Positions 38,107-46,463 of a stretch of 64,000 nt of DNA are shown here, piece by piece (the first letter of the stretch is position 1; each line of letters starts with the position of its first letter). The translations under genes and the position numbers were made by a program. The notes beneath the pieces were generated by a model. That model did not search any database. It saw only the letters and a program-made list of their open reading frames with translations, and had not been told where the DNA came from. The stretch comes from Campylobacter canadensis. Its GTDB lineage: Bacteria > Campylobacterota > Campylobacteria > Campylobacterales > Campylobacteraceae. The stretch spans positions 1,550,001-1,614,000 of the forward strand of contig NZ_CP035946.1 of the NCBI RefSeq assembly GCF_013177655.1, read 5' to 3'.

Positions 38107-38116
38107 TGCCCTTTTT
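38079..38116 (+). terminator. Hairpin at the end of the gapA operon
   Basis: A 10-bp perfect inverted repeat (38079-38088 with 38107-38116, arms AAAAAGGGCA and TGCCCTTTTT) with an 18-base loop spans the stop of the nitroreductase gene. The T5 in the right arm makes it a plausible terminator between convergent genes. Confidence 0.5.
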
Positions 38117-38130
38117 CTAAAGAGCATAAT

Positions 38131-39060
38131 TTAATTAAATAAACCATTTACACTTTCATTATGATAAACACGGCGAATAACTTCACCAAAAATTGGAGCA
38201 ACGCTTAAAACTTTAATTTTATCAATTTCTTTTGCTAAAGGGATAGTATCAGTTACTATTAATTCATCTAAATTACCATTTTCAATTCTATCATAAGCCT
38301 TACCGCTTAAAACAGGATGAGTACAACAAGCAATCACGCTTTTTGCGCCTTGTTTTTTAAATACATCAGCAGCCTTTACAATAGTTCCTGCAGTATCAAT
38401 CATATCATCAACTATAATCACGTCTTTACCAGCAACATCGCCAATTACATTCATAACTTCGCTTTCATTAGCTTTTTCACGGCGTTTATCAACTATTACT
38501 AAATCTAAATTTAAAGTCTTTGCAACCGCTCTAGCTCTCATAATACCACCAACATCAGGACTTGCTACAACAGCGTTTGATAAATCTCTTTGTCTTAAAA
38601 AATCATTAAAAATAATACTTCCATATAAATTATCTACAGGAATATCAAAAAATCCTTGAATTTGCCCTGCATGTAAATCAATAGTAGCAACACGGTTAAT
38701 ACCAGCAGTTTGCATTAAATCAGCAACTAATTTTGCACTAATTGGCACTCTTGGAGCTGCTTTTCTATCTTGTCTTGAATAGCCAAAATAAGGAACAATA
38801 GCAGTAATTGAGTTTGCAGAACTTCTTTTTAAAGCATCACTTAAAATTAACAATTCCATTAAATTATCGTTTGCAGGTGCGCAAGTACTTTGGATAATAA
38901 ATACATCTTTTCCACGCACACTTTCTCCAATTTGAACGCTAATTTCCCCATCGCTAAAGCGTTTAATACCAGCATCACTTAAATTACAATCAAGTCTTTT
39001 TGCTACATTTTTTGCAAATTCGGTATTTGCAGAACCAGAAAAAATGGTGTAACCTCTCAT
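38131..39060 (-). CDS. prs: Ribose-phosphate pyrophosphokinase (PRPP synthetase)
   Basis: The 309-residue enzyme makes PRPP from ribose 5-phosphate and ATP. It shows FSGSANTEFA at 7-16, DLHAGQIQGFFDIPVDNLY near 124-142 and the PRPP-binding loop VIIVDDMIDTAGTI near 213-226. Length matches the family. It is monocistronic on the minus strand, divergent from lctP with a 172-bp AT-rich gap. Confidence 0.97.
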   Translation of the reverse strand: MRGYTIFSGSANTEFAKNVAKRLDCNLSDAGIKRFSDGEISVQIGESVRGKDVFIIQSTCAPANDNLMELLILSDALKRSSANSITAIVPYFGYSRQDRKAAPRVPISAKLVADLMQTAGINRVATIDLHAGQIQGFFDIPVDNLYGSIIFNDFLRQRDLSNAVVASPDVGGIMRARAVAKTLNLDLVIVDKRREKANESEVMNVIGDVAGKDVIIVDDMIDTAGTIVKAADVFKKQGAKSVIACCTHPVLSGKAYDRIENGNLDELIVTDTIPLAKEIDKIKVLSVAPIFGEVIRRVYHNESVNGLFN

Positions 39061-39232
39061 TTTATACCCTTCTTAAAATATTTAATATATTGTTTTTTAT
39101 TTTACTTTTAAAAAATTAAAAAATAAAATTATTACAAAAAGTTACATTTTAGAATATTTTTTACTTAAATCAATACGAAATTAAACAATTTTTACTAAAT
39201 TAATAAGCTAATTTAAAAAAAAAAGGATTTTT

Positions 39233-40900
39233 ATGGAGTTCATACCACAAATTAACCCATTGGGTAATATTTGGCTTAGTGCCTTTGTAGCTCTTTTGCC
39301 TATAATTTGTTTTTTCTTATGTCTTATTGTTTTTAAAACTAAGGCATATACGGCTGGTTTTTTAACCGTTATTGTTGCTACTTTAGTAGCTCTTTTTGTG
39401 TATAAAATGCCTTTTATTGGTGCAATTACAAGTATATTTTTAGGCTTTCTTACTGGACTTTGGCCTATTGCTTGGATTATTATTGCTGCAATCTTTTTAT
39501 ATAAATTATCAATTAAATCAGGTCAATTTGAAATAATTAAACAAAGTGTTATGTTAATTACGCCTGACCATAGAATTCAAGTAATTTTAATTGGTTTTTG
39601 TTTTGGGGCGTTTTTAGAAGGAGCTATTGGTTTTGGTGGTCCTGTTGCTATTACTGCTGCATTATTAGTTGGCTTGGGTTTAAGACCACTTCAAGCAGCT
39701 GGATATTGTATGATTGCAAACACTGCTCCTGTTGCATTTGGTGCTGTTGGAATTCCAATTATTGCTATGGCACAATCTGTAGGCTTATCACCTGATCAAA
39801 TCGCTGCTATGGTTGGTAAAATTTTAACTCCACTTTGCTTTATTGTGCCATTTTTTATTATTTATTTAATGGACGGAATTAAAGGTATTAAAGAAACTTT
39901 TCCTATTATTTTTGTAGCGGCTGCTTCTTTTACCATAGCTCAATATCTTACATCAAATTTTATTGGTGCTGAATTACCTGGAATTATCTCAGCTGTATTT
40001 AGTTTAATTTGTACAACTATTGCAATTTCAATGTTTAAAATTAAAAACATAGTAAGATATGATGGAAAAACCGACTTTAACGATATAGAAAAACTAAAAT
40101 TAGGTAAAATTATTTATGCTTGGTCTCCATTTATTTTATTAATTATCTTTGTTGTTATTTGGTCTAATCATTCATTCCAAGTTTTTGTGAAAGAAAATTT
40201 AGCATTTACAAATCTTAAAATATCTTTTAGTGCTTTAACAGGAGATTTACAAATCTTTAAGCCATCTTTAGTTGTAGAAGGTCAAAAGAGTGGAGTTCAA
40301 GCTTTATTTATGTCAATTCCACTTATATCAACTGCTGGTACTGCGATATTTTTTGCTGCTATTTGCTCAATTTTTGTTTTAAAAGTAAAGCCAAGCGATG
40401 CAGTATCTTGCTTTAGCGCAACTATTAAAGAAATGGCTTTACCTTGCCTTACAATAGGCTTAGTTGTTGCTTTTGCTTATATTACAAACTATAGCGGTGC
40501 TAGTTCAACCTTAGGTTTAGCTTTCTCTCAAACAGGAAAAGCATTTACATTCTTCTCACCTATTATTGGTTGGATTGGAGTATTTTTAACAGGTTCTGAT
40601 ACTAGTGCGAATTTATTATTTGGTGCTTTACAACAAGCTACCGCTATTAAACTACAAATGCAAGATACTTTATTCTTAGCTGCAAATAGTACTGGTGGTG
40701 TTGTTGGAAAGATGATTTCTCCACAAAGTATTGCGGTTGCTTGCGCTGCGGTTGGTCTTGTTGGTAAAGAAAGTGATTTATTCAAATTTACTATAAAATA
40801 TTCAATTATTATGATTATTTTAATTGGACTATGGATAAGCTTTATTGCTTATTTTATGCCAGCAATTATCCCTGATAGCGTTGCTGTTAAAATATCATGA
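39233..40900 (+). CDS. lctP: L-lactate permease
   Basis: The 555-residue carrier has twelve or more spans and the LctP signatures GAFLEGAIGFGGPVAITAAL near 124-143, NTAPVAFGAVGIPI near 163-176 and a C-terminal FLTGSDTSANLLFGALQQAT near 452-471. It imports lactate with protons. An A10 run and AAAAGGA ribosome site precede the start. It overlaps the EamA transporter gene by 4 bp. C. jejuni also has lctP, with lactate utilisation genes; none is seen beside it here. Confidence 0.95.
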   Translation: MEFIPQINPLGNIWLSAFVALLPIICFFLCLIVFKTKAYTAGFLTVIVATLVALFVYKMPFIGAITSIFLGFLTGLWPIAWIIIAAIFLYKLSIKSGQFEIIKQSVMLITPDHRIQVILIGFCFGAFLEGAIGFGGPVAITAALLVGLGLRPLQAAGYCMIANTAPVAFGAVGIPIIAMAQSVGLSPDQIAAMVGKILTPLCFIVPFFIIYLMDGIKGIKETFPIIFVAAASFTIAQYLTSNFIGAELPGIISAVFSLICTTIAISMFKIKNIVRYDGKTDFNDIEKLKLGKIIYAWSPFILLIIFVVIWSNHSFQVFVKENLAFTNLKISFSALTGDLQIFKPSLVVEGQKSGVQALFMSIPLISTAGTAIFFAAICSIFVLKVKPSDAVSCFSATIKEMALPCLTIGLVVAFAYITNYSGASSTLGLAFSQTGKAFTFFSPIIGWIGVFLTGSDTSANLLFGALQQATAIKLQMQDTLFLAANSTGGVVGKMISPQSIAVACAAVGLVGKESDLFKFTIKYSIIMIILIGLWISFIAYFMPAIIPDSVAVKIS

Positions 40901-41811
40901 AGCAAGTAATTAGAAAAAATCTTGGAATTTATTTTATGATTCTTGCAAGTTTTGCATTCTCCCTTATGGGGAGCTTTGCAAAACTACTATCAAATGAACT
41001 TAATAGTATTGAGATTATGTTTTTTAGAAATATAATTGGAGTGTTTTTTTTATATTATTTATACTATAAAATTCCACATAAAAAAAGCGGCGGAAAGCCT
41101 TTATTATTAATATTAAGGGGTATTTTTGGCACTATTTCTTTATACGCTTTTTTTTACAATGTTTCTAATATTTCTTTAGGCGGAGCCTTTGCCTTTCAAA
41201 AAACAAATCCACTTTTTGTAGCTTTAATAGCCTTTTTATTTTTAAATGAAAAATTAAGTCTTAAAGCTGTACTTTGCTTATTTATTAGCTTTATTGGGGT
41301 TTTATTGATTGTGCAACCTTTTGCACCAGAGCAATTACATAGTGGCTTTGATTTAAAAAATTCACTTTTAGGGATTGCAAGTGGCTTATTTGCTGCTTTA
41401 GCTTTAACTAGCGTAAGAGAGCTTGGCAAGGTTTATAATACTGAAATTATTGCTATTAGCTTTTTTTTAAGTGGCTCATTGCTTCCTATTTTTTCAATGC
41501 TTGCTGTTGAGTTTAAGCCTGATTTAATGCAATACGATTTTGCCTTTAACGCCTTTAAAATGCCTAGTTTTTTAGCCTTTATTTACATAATTTTTATGGG
41601 AATTTTTTCTTGCTTGTATCAACTTTATGTAACTAAAGCCTACAAAGCAGCTAAAAAAGCTGGAATTGTAGCAGGGGTTGGATATTTAGATGTTGTGATT
41701 ACTTTATTAATTGGATTATTATTAGGCGATGATTTGCCTAGTTTTTTAATTTTTTTAGGTATAATTTTAATTTTATTTGGTGGGATTGGTTTAAGTTTAT
41801 TTAAAAGGTAA
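40897..41811 (+). CDS. EamA/DMT family transporter
   Basis: The 304-residue carrier has ten predicted membrane spans in two EamA repeats (about 8-140 and 152-300). NIIGVFFLYYLYYKI and FQKTNPLFVALIAFLFLNEK are typical of the first repeat. Family members export or import metabolites of many kinds. The 4-bp overlap with lctP and 3-bp gap to kdsA put it in one transcript. Confidence 0.88.
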   Translation: MKQVIRKNLGIYFMILASFAFSLMGSFAKLLSNELNSIEIMFFRNIIGVFFLYYLYYKIPHKKSGGKPLLLILRGIFGTISLYAFFYNVSNISLGGAFAFQKTNPLFVALIAFLFLNEKLSLKAVLCLFISFIGVLLIVQPFAPEQLHSGFDLKNSLLGIASGLFAALALTSVRELGKVYNTEIIAISFFLSGSLLPIFSMLAVEFKPDLMQYDFAFNAFKMPSFLAFIYIIFMGIFSCLYQLYVTKAYKAAKKAGIVAGVGYLDVVITLLIGLLLGDDLPSFLIFLGIILILFGGIGLSLFKR

Positions 41812-41814
41812 AAA

Positions 41815-42699
41815 ATGAGAAAAATTATATTATTTGCAGGTCCTTGCGTAATAGAAAGCGAGGAAGTAATTTTCAAGGTGGCATCAAGACTAGAAAAGAT
41901 TGCTAATCATCCACAAATTGATTTTTATTTTAAATCAAGTTTTGATAAAGCGAACCGCACTAGCTTAAATTCTTTTCGTGGTCCTGGCTTAGAAAAAGGT
42001 TTAAAAATCTTAGAGAAGGTAAAAAAAGATTTTAACTTTAAATTAATTACAGATATTCACGAGTGTTATCAAGCACAAATTGCTGCAGAAGTTGTTGATA
42101 CTTTGCAAATTCCTGCATTTTTGTGCAGACAAACTGATTTATTAGTAGCAGCTGCAAAAACAAAGGCTATTATAAATATTAAAAAAGGGCAATTTTTAAA
42201 TCCTGCTGATATGAAATATTCAATAGCAAAAATTGCTCAAACTCGTGGATATGATTACAATATAGAAGAAGAAGGATTTTTTGATTGTAAAGATTTAGGA
42301 GAATTGTCTTTTAAAGATTTAAAAGATGAAGATTTCTCAAAAGCTCATCAAATGGCAAAAAAAGCAGGAATTTTAGCTGTTGAAAGAGGGGCTTCTTTTG
42401 GCTATGCTAATTTAGTTGTTGATATGAGAGCACTTAAAATTATGAGAAATTACGCACCTGTTATTTTTGATGCAACACATAGTGTGCAAATGCCTGGTGG
42501 AGCTGGTGGCAAGAGTGGCGGAGATAGTTCTTTTGTATTACCATTAGCTCGTGCTGCTGCTGGGATTGGTGTTGATGGATTTTTCTTTGAAACTCACTTT
42601 GACCCAAAAATTGCTTTATGCGATGGCCCTAATATGGTTGCTGTTGATTTATTGCTTGAAAAAGTGAATTTATTATTAAATATTTTAAATAAAGGATAA
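41815..42699 (+). CDS. kdsA: 3-deoxy-8-phosphooctulonate (KDO8P) synthase
   Basis: The 294-residue enzyme condenses PEP and arabinose 5-phosphate for lipopolysaccharide [12 protein letters not shown] is at 7-15, [19 protein letters not shown] near 41-59, and the C-terminal [11 protein letters not shown] followed by [14 protein letters not shown] is complete. It begins the common kdsA-ribH-nusB block with gaps of 2 and -1 bp. Confidence 0.96.
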   Translation: MRKIILFAGPCVIESEEVIFKVASRLEKIANHPQIDFYFKSSFDKANRTSLNSFRGPGLEKGLKILEKVKKDFNFKLITDIHECYQAQIAAEVVDTLQIPAFLCRQTDLLVAAAKTKAIINIKKGQFLNPADMKYSIAKIAQTRGYDYNIEEEGFFDCKDLGELSFKDLKDEDFSKAHQMAKKAGILAVERGASFGYANLVVDMRALKIMRNYAPVIFDATHSVQMPGGAGGKSGGDSSFVLPLARAAAGIGVDGFFFETHFDPKIALCDGPNMVAVDLLLEKVNLLLNILNKG

Positions 42700-42701
42700 A
42701 A

Positions 42702-43160
42702 ATGAATATTATTGAAGGAAAAGTAACTTTAAATGGAGATGAAAGATTTGCAATAATTTGCGCTAGATTTAATTCTTTTATTACTGATAAATTAGTTGAA
42801 GGTGCAAAAGATGCCTTTATTCGCCACGGTGGAAATGAAAAAAACTTAGATTTAATTTTAGTTCCTGGTGCTTTTGAATTGCCTTTTGCCTTAAAACAAG
42901 CACTTAAGAAAAATTATGATGCTATTGTGGTTTTAGGCGCTGTTATTCGTGGCGATACACCACATTTTGACTATGTTGCAGCTGAATGCACAAAGGGAGT
43001 TGCAAACATTACTTTAGCTAATGATATTCCTGTTTCATTTGGTGTTTTAACCACAAACACAACTGAACAAGCAATGGATAGAGCTGGTATTAAAAGTGGT
43101 AACAAAGGCTTTGAGGCTATGCTTACAAGTATTGAAATGCTAAATTTAAAGAAGTTGTAA
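42702..43160 (+). CDS. ribH: 6,7-dimethyl-8-ribityllumazine synthase
   Basis: The 152-residue enzyme catalyses the penultimate step of riboflavin synthesis. The sequence shows [15 protein letters not shown] near 22-36, PGAFELPFA near 54-62, [16 protein letters not shown] near 76-91 and the phosphate-binding [16 protein letters not shown]. It overlaps nusB by one base (TAATG). Confidence 0.97.
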   Translation: MNIIEGKVTLNGDERFAIICARFNSFITDKLVEGAKDAFIRHGGNEKNLDLILVPGAFELPFALKQALKKNYDAIVVLGAVIRGDTPHFDYVAAECTKGVANITLANDIPVSFGVLTTNTTEQAMDRAGIKSGNKGFEAMLTSIEMLNLKKL

Positions 43161-43540
43161 TGGCTACTCGTCATCAAGTTAGAAAAAGCATAATTAGTAT
43201 TTTATATTCTCAAGAATTTGTACAAAATGATAAATTTTTAGAAGATTTTTTAGAAGAACATAAAATAAGAAATGCGATAAAAGATTGGGCAATTGAGTTA
43301 TACAATGGAATAAATGTTAATTTAAAGGCAATTGATGAAAAAATTGCTTCCTTGCTAGATGGGGAGTTTAATAAATTAGCAAATATGGAAAAAGCTATTT
43401 TAAGACTTGGAGTTTATGAATTACTTTATACAAACACAGACAAAGCAATCATAATAAATGAAGCTATTGAACTTGCTAAAGAATATGCAAGCGATAACGC
43501 TCCTAAACTTATAAATGGGGTTTTAGATAAGATTAGATAA
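43160..43540 (+). CDS. nusB: Transcription antitermination protein NusB
   Basis: The 126-residue all-helical protein starts ATRHQVRKSIISILYSQEF and ends with the conserved ELAKEYASDNAPKLINGVLD. NusB with NusE binds boxA RNA in rRNA transcripts. Its stop codon lies inside a 9-bp hairpin that may terminate the operon. Confidence 0.95.
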   Translation: MATRHQVRKSIISILYSQEFVQNDKFLEDFLEEHKIRNAIKDWAIELYNGINVNLKAIDEKIASLLDGEFNKLANMEKAILRLGVYELLYTNTDKAIIINEAIELAKEYASDNAPKLINGVLDKIR

Positions 43541-43550
43541 TCTTATCTTT
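43526..43550 (+). terminator. Possible terminator at the end of nusB
   Basis: A 9-bp perfect stem (43526-43534 with 43539-43547, GATAAGATT / AATCTTATC) with a four-base loop overlaps the nusB stop and is followed by only three T, so it may be weak. Confidence 0.4.
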
Positions 43551-43662
43551 AGCCTATATATAACTTATATTTTTCTAAAAATAATTTTTAATTTACTTTT
43601 TATAAGATTTTTAAAGATAAAAACTATAAAATAAAGGTCTAATTTTTAAAAAAGGAGACAAA

Positions 43663-44427
43663 GTGAAAAAGTTTTTATTAGTAGTTTTTTTAGTAAATTC
43701 ACTCTTTGCTAAAATCTTAATTCAAGGTGCAATGCCGATAGAAGTTGATACTCTAGTAGCAAATTTAAAAGACAAAAAAGAAACAAAAGTAGCTTCTTAT
43801 TTATTTTATGAAGGCAAGCTAAACGGTAAAGAAGTAGTAATTCAAAGAACTTTAAAAGGCTTAACAAATGCTGCTGCAGCAACGGCTATTGCTATTGAAA
43901 GATTTCATCCTAGCATTATTATTAATCAAGGTACAGCTGGTGCTATTGTTGAAGGCTTAAAATTTGGCACTATTGTAATAGGAGAAAAATTATATAACGC
44001 AGGTTCGTATAGAACTGATTTTAGCGAATATACAATAAATCCGCTAGGTCGCCGTCCTATGAAAGGCCCTTTAGAATTATTAGACGATAATAATCAAAAA
44101 CAAGTAAATGAGTATTTTACATCAGATGAAAAATTAGTAAAAAAAGCTTTAGAATTTGGCAAAAAATATAAAGTGCAAAAGGCAGTTATTGCAAGTGCAG
44201 ATGCTTTTAATAAAGAACTTTTATGGCTTGCTTACTTAAATAAAACTTACAATGCTAATGTAGAAGAAATGGAAAGTGTTGCAGCAGCACAGGTTGCCTT
44301 TGCTTACAAAATTCCATTTTTATCTTTAAGAATTATGTCTGATAATATGGTTGAAAGAGTTGAATACGACCCAAAAATAGCAATTAAATTACAAGAATTT
44401 ATAATTAAATTTGTAAAAGAATTATAA
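43663..44427 (+). CDS. Exported MTA/SAH nucleosidase-like protein
   Basis: The start is GTG after AAAGGAGAC. The 254-residue protein belongs to the MTAN/purine nucleosidase family. The catalytic-site residues are Glu27 (GAMPIEVD), Glu204 (EEMESVAAA) and Asp227 (IMSDNM), all intact. Unlike cytosolic Pfs/MqnB it has a clear signal peptide, MKKFLLVVFLVNSLFA, directly before the first beta strand. It therefore probably cleaves methylthioadenosine, S-adenosylhomocysteine or 6-amino-6-deoxyfutalosine, or another adenosine derivative, in the periplasm. It is monocistronic and ends in a strong hairpin. A cytosolic paralogue would be expected elsewhere in the genome. Confidence 0.82.
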   Translation: MKKFLLVVFLVNSLFAKILIQGAMPIEVDTLVANLKDKKETKVASYLFYEGKLNGKEVVIQRTLKGLTNAAAATAIAIERFHPSIIINQGTAGAIVEGLKFGTIVIGEKLYNAGSYRTDFSEYTINPLGRRPMKGPLELLDDNNQKQVNEYFTSDEKLVKKALEFGKKYKVQKAVIASADAFNKELLWLAYLNKTYNANVEEMESVAAAQVAFAYKIPFLSLRIMSDNMVERVEYDPKIAIKLQEFIIKFVKEL

Positions 44428-44433
44428 AAAACA

Positions 44434-44465
44434 ACTTTTAGGCTTAAAAAATTAAGCCTAAAAGT
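44434..44465. terminator. Strong bidirectional terminator after the nucleosidase gene
   Basis: A 13-bp perfect stem (44434-44446 with 44453-44465) with a six-base loop is preceded on the plus strand by A6, giving T6 on the minus strand. It can end the nucleosidase transcript and also a minus-strand small RNA starting near 44540. Confidence 0.8.
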
Positions 44466-44541
44466 ATTTTAAATTTACTATTCTTGCTAACTTTTTTTGT
44501 TAATAAAGCTTGAAAGTTTTATTTATAGGCTTTTAAGAGCT
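44434..44541 (-). ncRNA. Candidate small RNA of about 105 nt
   Basis: A minus-strand TATAAT (44547-44552, within TATATAAT) is followed after about seven bases by a putative start and ends at the 13-bp terminator with T6 at 44434-44465. No open reading frame with a ribosome site is visible inside. Its 5 prime region lies within a 16-base element identical to 44801-44816, where the same sequence forms the ribosome-site-blocking arm of the adjacent hydrophobic-peptide gene. The existence of the RNA is inference from promoter and terminator only. Confidence 0.35.
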
Positions 44542-44979
44542 TTTAGATTATATAAAAACAAGCTATATCAAGTACAAAATTTACAAAAGGCACAAAATAA
44601 ATTAATCTTACAATGCCCTTAGATTTTCATACTTTAAGTTTTTAAATAATATTAAAATAAACTTAAAAACACTATTTCTATGAAGTTTCAAGCCATTTTA
44701 AAAAAACTTAGTTTAAACTTTAAATTCTATATAAAATAAAGGTAGTTAAAACGCATAAAATAATATTACTTAACATAAAAGCTCCTTGTTATTAATTGCG
44801 TTTTAAGAGCTTTTAGCTACTTTGCTTATTAAGCAAAAATTAAAATAGCAAATTCTTTTTTTAGAACTAGCATTAAAAAAATTATTATAAATTAATTTTG
44901 CTAGTTTTAAAATTTGTATTAGAAGAATAACTTTAACTGTTTTATACTGATTTAATGATATGAAAACTTTTGAAGTAAA
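44466..44979. other. Intergenic region before tRNA-His
   Basis: About 510 bp of roughly 80 percent AT DNA without a long gene. It holds the 16-base direct repeat TTTTAAGAGCTTTTAG at 44531-44546 and 44801-44816, the candidate small RNA promoter, the 18-codon peptide gene, and a 9-bp inverted repeat (TTTAAGTTT / AAACTTAAA) around 44637-44670. A plus-strand TATTAAAAT near 44650 could start an RNA antisense to the peptide gene. Confidence 0.6.
44720..44776 (-). CDS. 18-residue hydrophobic peptide gene
   Basis: An ATG at 44774-44776 is preceded, five bases away, by AAGGAG and encodes MLSNIILCVLTTFILYRI, a single membrane-spanning peptide. The leader contains CTAAAAGCTC, whose last nine bases form a perfect duplex with the segment covering part of the ribosome site and the A of the start codon (44807-44815 with 44776-44784, loop 22 bases). 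Strong ribosome site, tiny hydrophobic product and self-sequestered start are the hallmarks of type I toxin genes, but a leader peptide or small membrane subunit is also possible. A weak TGCTATTTT -10 lies upstream near 44845. Confidence 0.4.
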   Translation of the reverse strand: MLSNIILCVLTTFILYRI

Positions 44980-45057
44980 TGGGGTGAGTGATGGGAATCG
45001 AACCCACGACCCTCAGGACCACAATCTGATGCTCTAACCGACTGAGCTACACTCACC
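44980..45057 (-). tRNA. tRNA-His (GTG)
   Basis: The minus strand folds into a full cloverleaf with a seven-pair acceptor stem plus the extra G at -1 opposite C73, the histidine identity element. The anticodon is GTG, the T loop reads TTCGATT, and CCA is encoded. It is 22 bp downstream of tRNA-Pro on the same strand. Confidence 0.97.
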
Positions 45058-45079
45058 ATAAATAAAAGTGGATAAAAAG

Positions 45080-45157
45080 TGGTCGGGGTGAAAGGATTCG
45101 AACCTTCGGCCCCTTGGTCCCAAACCAAGTGCGCTAACCAGACTGCGCTACACCCCG
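45080..45157 (-). tRNA. tRNA-Pro (TGG)
   Basis: The cloverleaf on the minus strand has acceptor CGGGGTG pairing with CACCCCG, anticodon TGG, T loop TTCGAAT and encoded CCA. The upstream recombinase reading frame continues through its first 24 bases. A likely promoter -10 (TATGAT on the minus strand at 45174-45179) lies inside the recombinase frame. Confidence 0.97.
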
Positions 45158-46258
45158 TAAATTAAAAGATGTAATCATACTATATTTTTTGTTAAATGTA
45201 AAGAAAAATTTATATTTTTCAAAATATTTTTTTATTTTTGTAATTTTTTCTTTATCTTCAAGGTAGCTAATATAATATTTTAGCGTTGTAGTCATCTTAC
45301 TATGACCTAATTGATTAGAAATAAATTCCAAAGAATTTGGTACTTTATTTAGCAATAAAGTAGCATAAATATGCCTAGTTTGATAAAAAGTAAAATTATA
45401 AATTCCTATACTTTTTAAAATATCATTCCATTTTTTACTAAAACAATCAGCCCTTGTGTAAGCCTTTTTATATTTTGTTACAAAAATCCACTCATCATGG
45501 AATTTATATTCTTTGTAAAGCGTCTTTAAAGCATTTAATGCTGGTTTTAATAAATGAATAATTCTAGTTTTTTTATTTTTTGTACTGCTTAATTTGCCAA
45601 AAACTATATTCTTGCTTATTATTAAAGTTTCACTTTTAAAACAAACATCGCTCCATTTTAATGCTATTAATTCACCATTTCTAATACCTGTAAAAATGCA
45701 AAGTGCAAAAACTTGTTTGTAAAAATGCGGACTTTTATCCAAAATTTCTTTTACTTTATTTAACGGCAAAGCTTTTATTTTACTTAATTCAATATTGTTA
45801 TTTTTTAATTTAGGTAAAGAAAAATTATCAACAAGTTCATCATCAATTACCGACAGTATCAAGGCTTTAAAATGCGTATAAATATGTGTTTTTGTTTTAA
45901 AACATATATTTTTATTGTTTAAATAAATTAAAAAATTTTTACAAAAATCTCTATTTATATGCCTTATTTTGCAATTTTTAATAAAAGGAAAAATATGATT
46001 TTTAAATAAATTTGCTACTATTTTTTTAGTTGAATCTTTATTTAACATATTTTGACTTAATAAAAAATCTTGAGCGTAAATAAACAAAGAAGAATTGTTA
46101 TCTTTTTTATCTTTAAATAAAATTTTTTCTTCTAACTTCTTTAAATTTTGTTTTACATATAATAAATTTTCCTCGTTTGCAACAAGCCCTGTAGATTTGC
46201 GAATTCGTCTATTATTAGATGAAAAACTAAGATAAATAATGTTGTTACGAATATACAT
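45134..46258 (-). CDS. Phage/island-type tyrosine recombinase (integrase)
   Basis: The 374-residue recombinase has an arm-type N-terminus (residues 1-50), a core-binding SAM-like region (about 55-145) and the catalytic domain. Arg193 is in FTGIRNGELIALKW, a lysine lies in the 222-230 hairpin, Arg295 and His296 are in FYQTRHIYAT, His319 is in QLGHS and the nucleophile is Tyr328. The first His of HxxRH is Tyr292, as in the YQTRH integrases of phages and islands; it is not XerH. The final eight codons, including the TAG stop, lie inside tRNA-Pro. AAAGGAG precedes the start. No excisionase or cargo gene is present between the tRNA pairs, so it looks like an orphan or relic. Confidence 0.88.
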   Translation of the reverse strand: MYIRNNIIYLSFSSNNRRIRKSTGLVANEENLLYVKQNLKKLEEKILFKDKKDNNSSLFIYAQDFLLSQNMLNKDSTKKIVANLFKNHIFPFIKNCKIRHINRDFCKNFLIYLNNKNICFKTKTHIYTHFKALILSVIDDELVDNFSLPKLKNNNIELSKIKALPLNKVKEILDKSPHFYKQVFALCIFTGIRNGELIALKWSDVCFKSETLIISKNIVFGKLSSTKNKKTRIIHLLKPALNALKTLYKEYKFHDEWIFVTKYKKAYTRADCFSKKWNDILKSIGIYNFTFYQTRHIYATLLLNKVPNSLEFISNQLGHSKMTTTLKYYISYLEDKEKITKIKKYFEKYKFFFTFNKKYSMITSFNLRGVAQSG

Positions 46259-46351
46259 TCTAACTCCTTTTGTAAAAAAAATTAAAAATATTTATTTTTT
46301 TAAGCTAAAAATAATATTTCTAAGCTAGAATACAATTTTTTATTTCAATTT

Positions 46352-46442
46352 GGACAGATGGGTGAGCGGCTGAAACCACACCCCTGCTAAGGGTGCAGAT
46401 CTTAATCGGGTCTCGAGGGTTCAAATCCCTCTCTGTCCGCCA
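46352..46442 (+). tRNA. tRNA-Ser (GCT)
   Basis: This 91-base class II tRNA has acceptor GGACAGA pairing with TCTGTCC, anticodon GCT in the loop CTGCTAA, a long variable arm and encoded CCA. A TAGAAT -10-like box lies about 20 bp upstream. It is divergent from the recombinase gene. Confidence 0.97.
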
Positions 46443-46463
46443 CTTCTTTTTTTATTATTTTCA

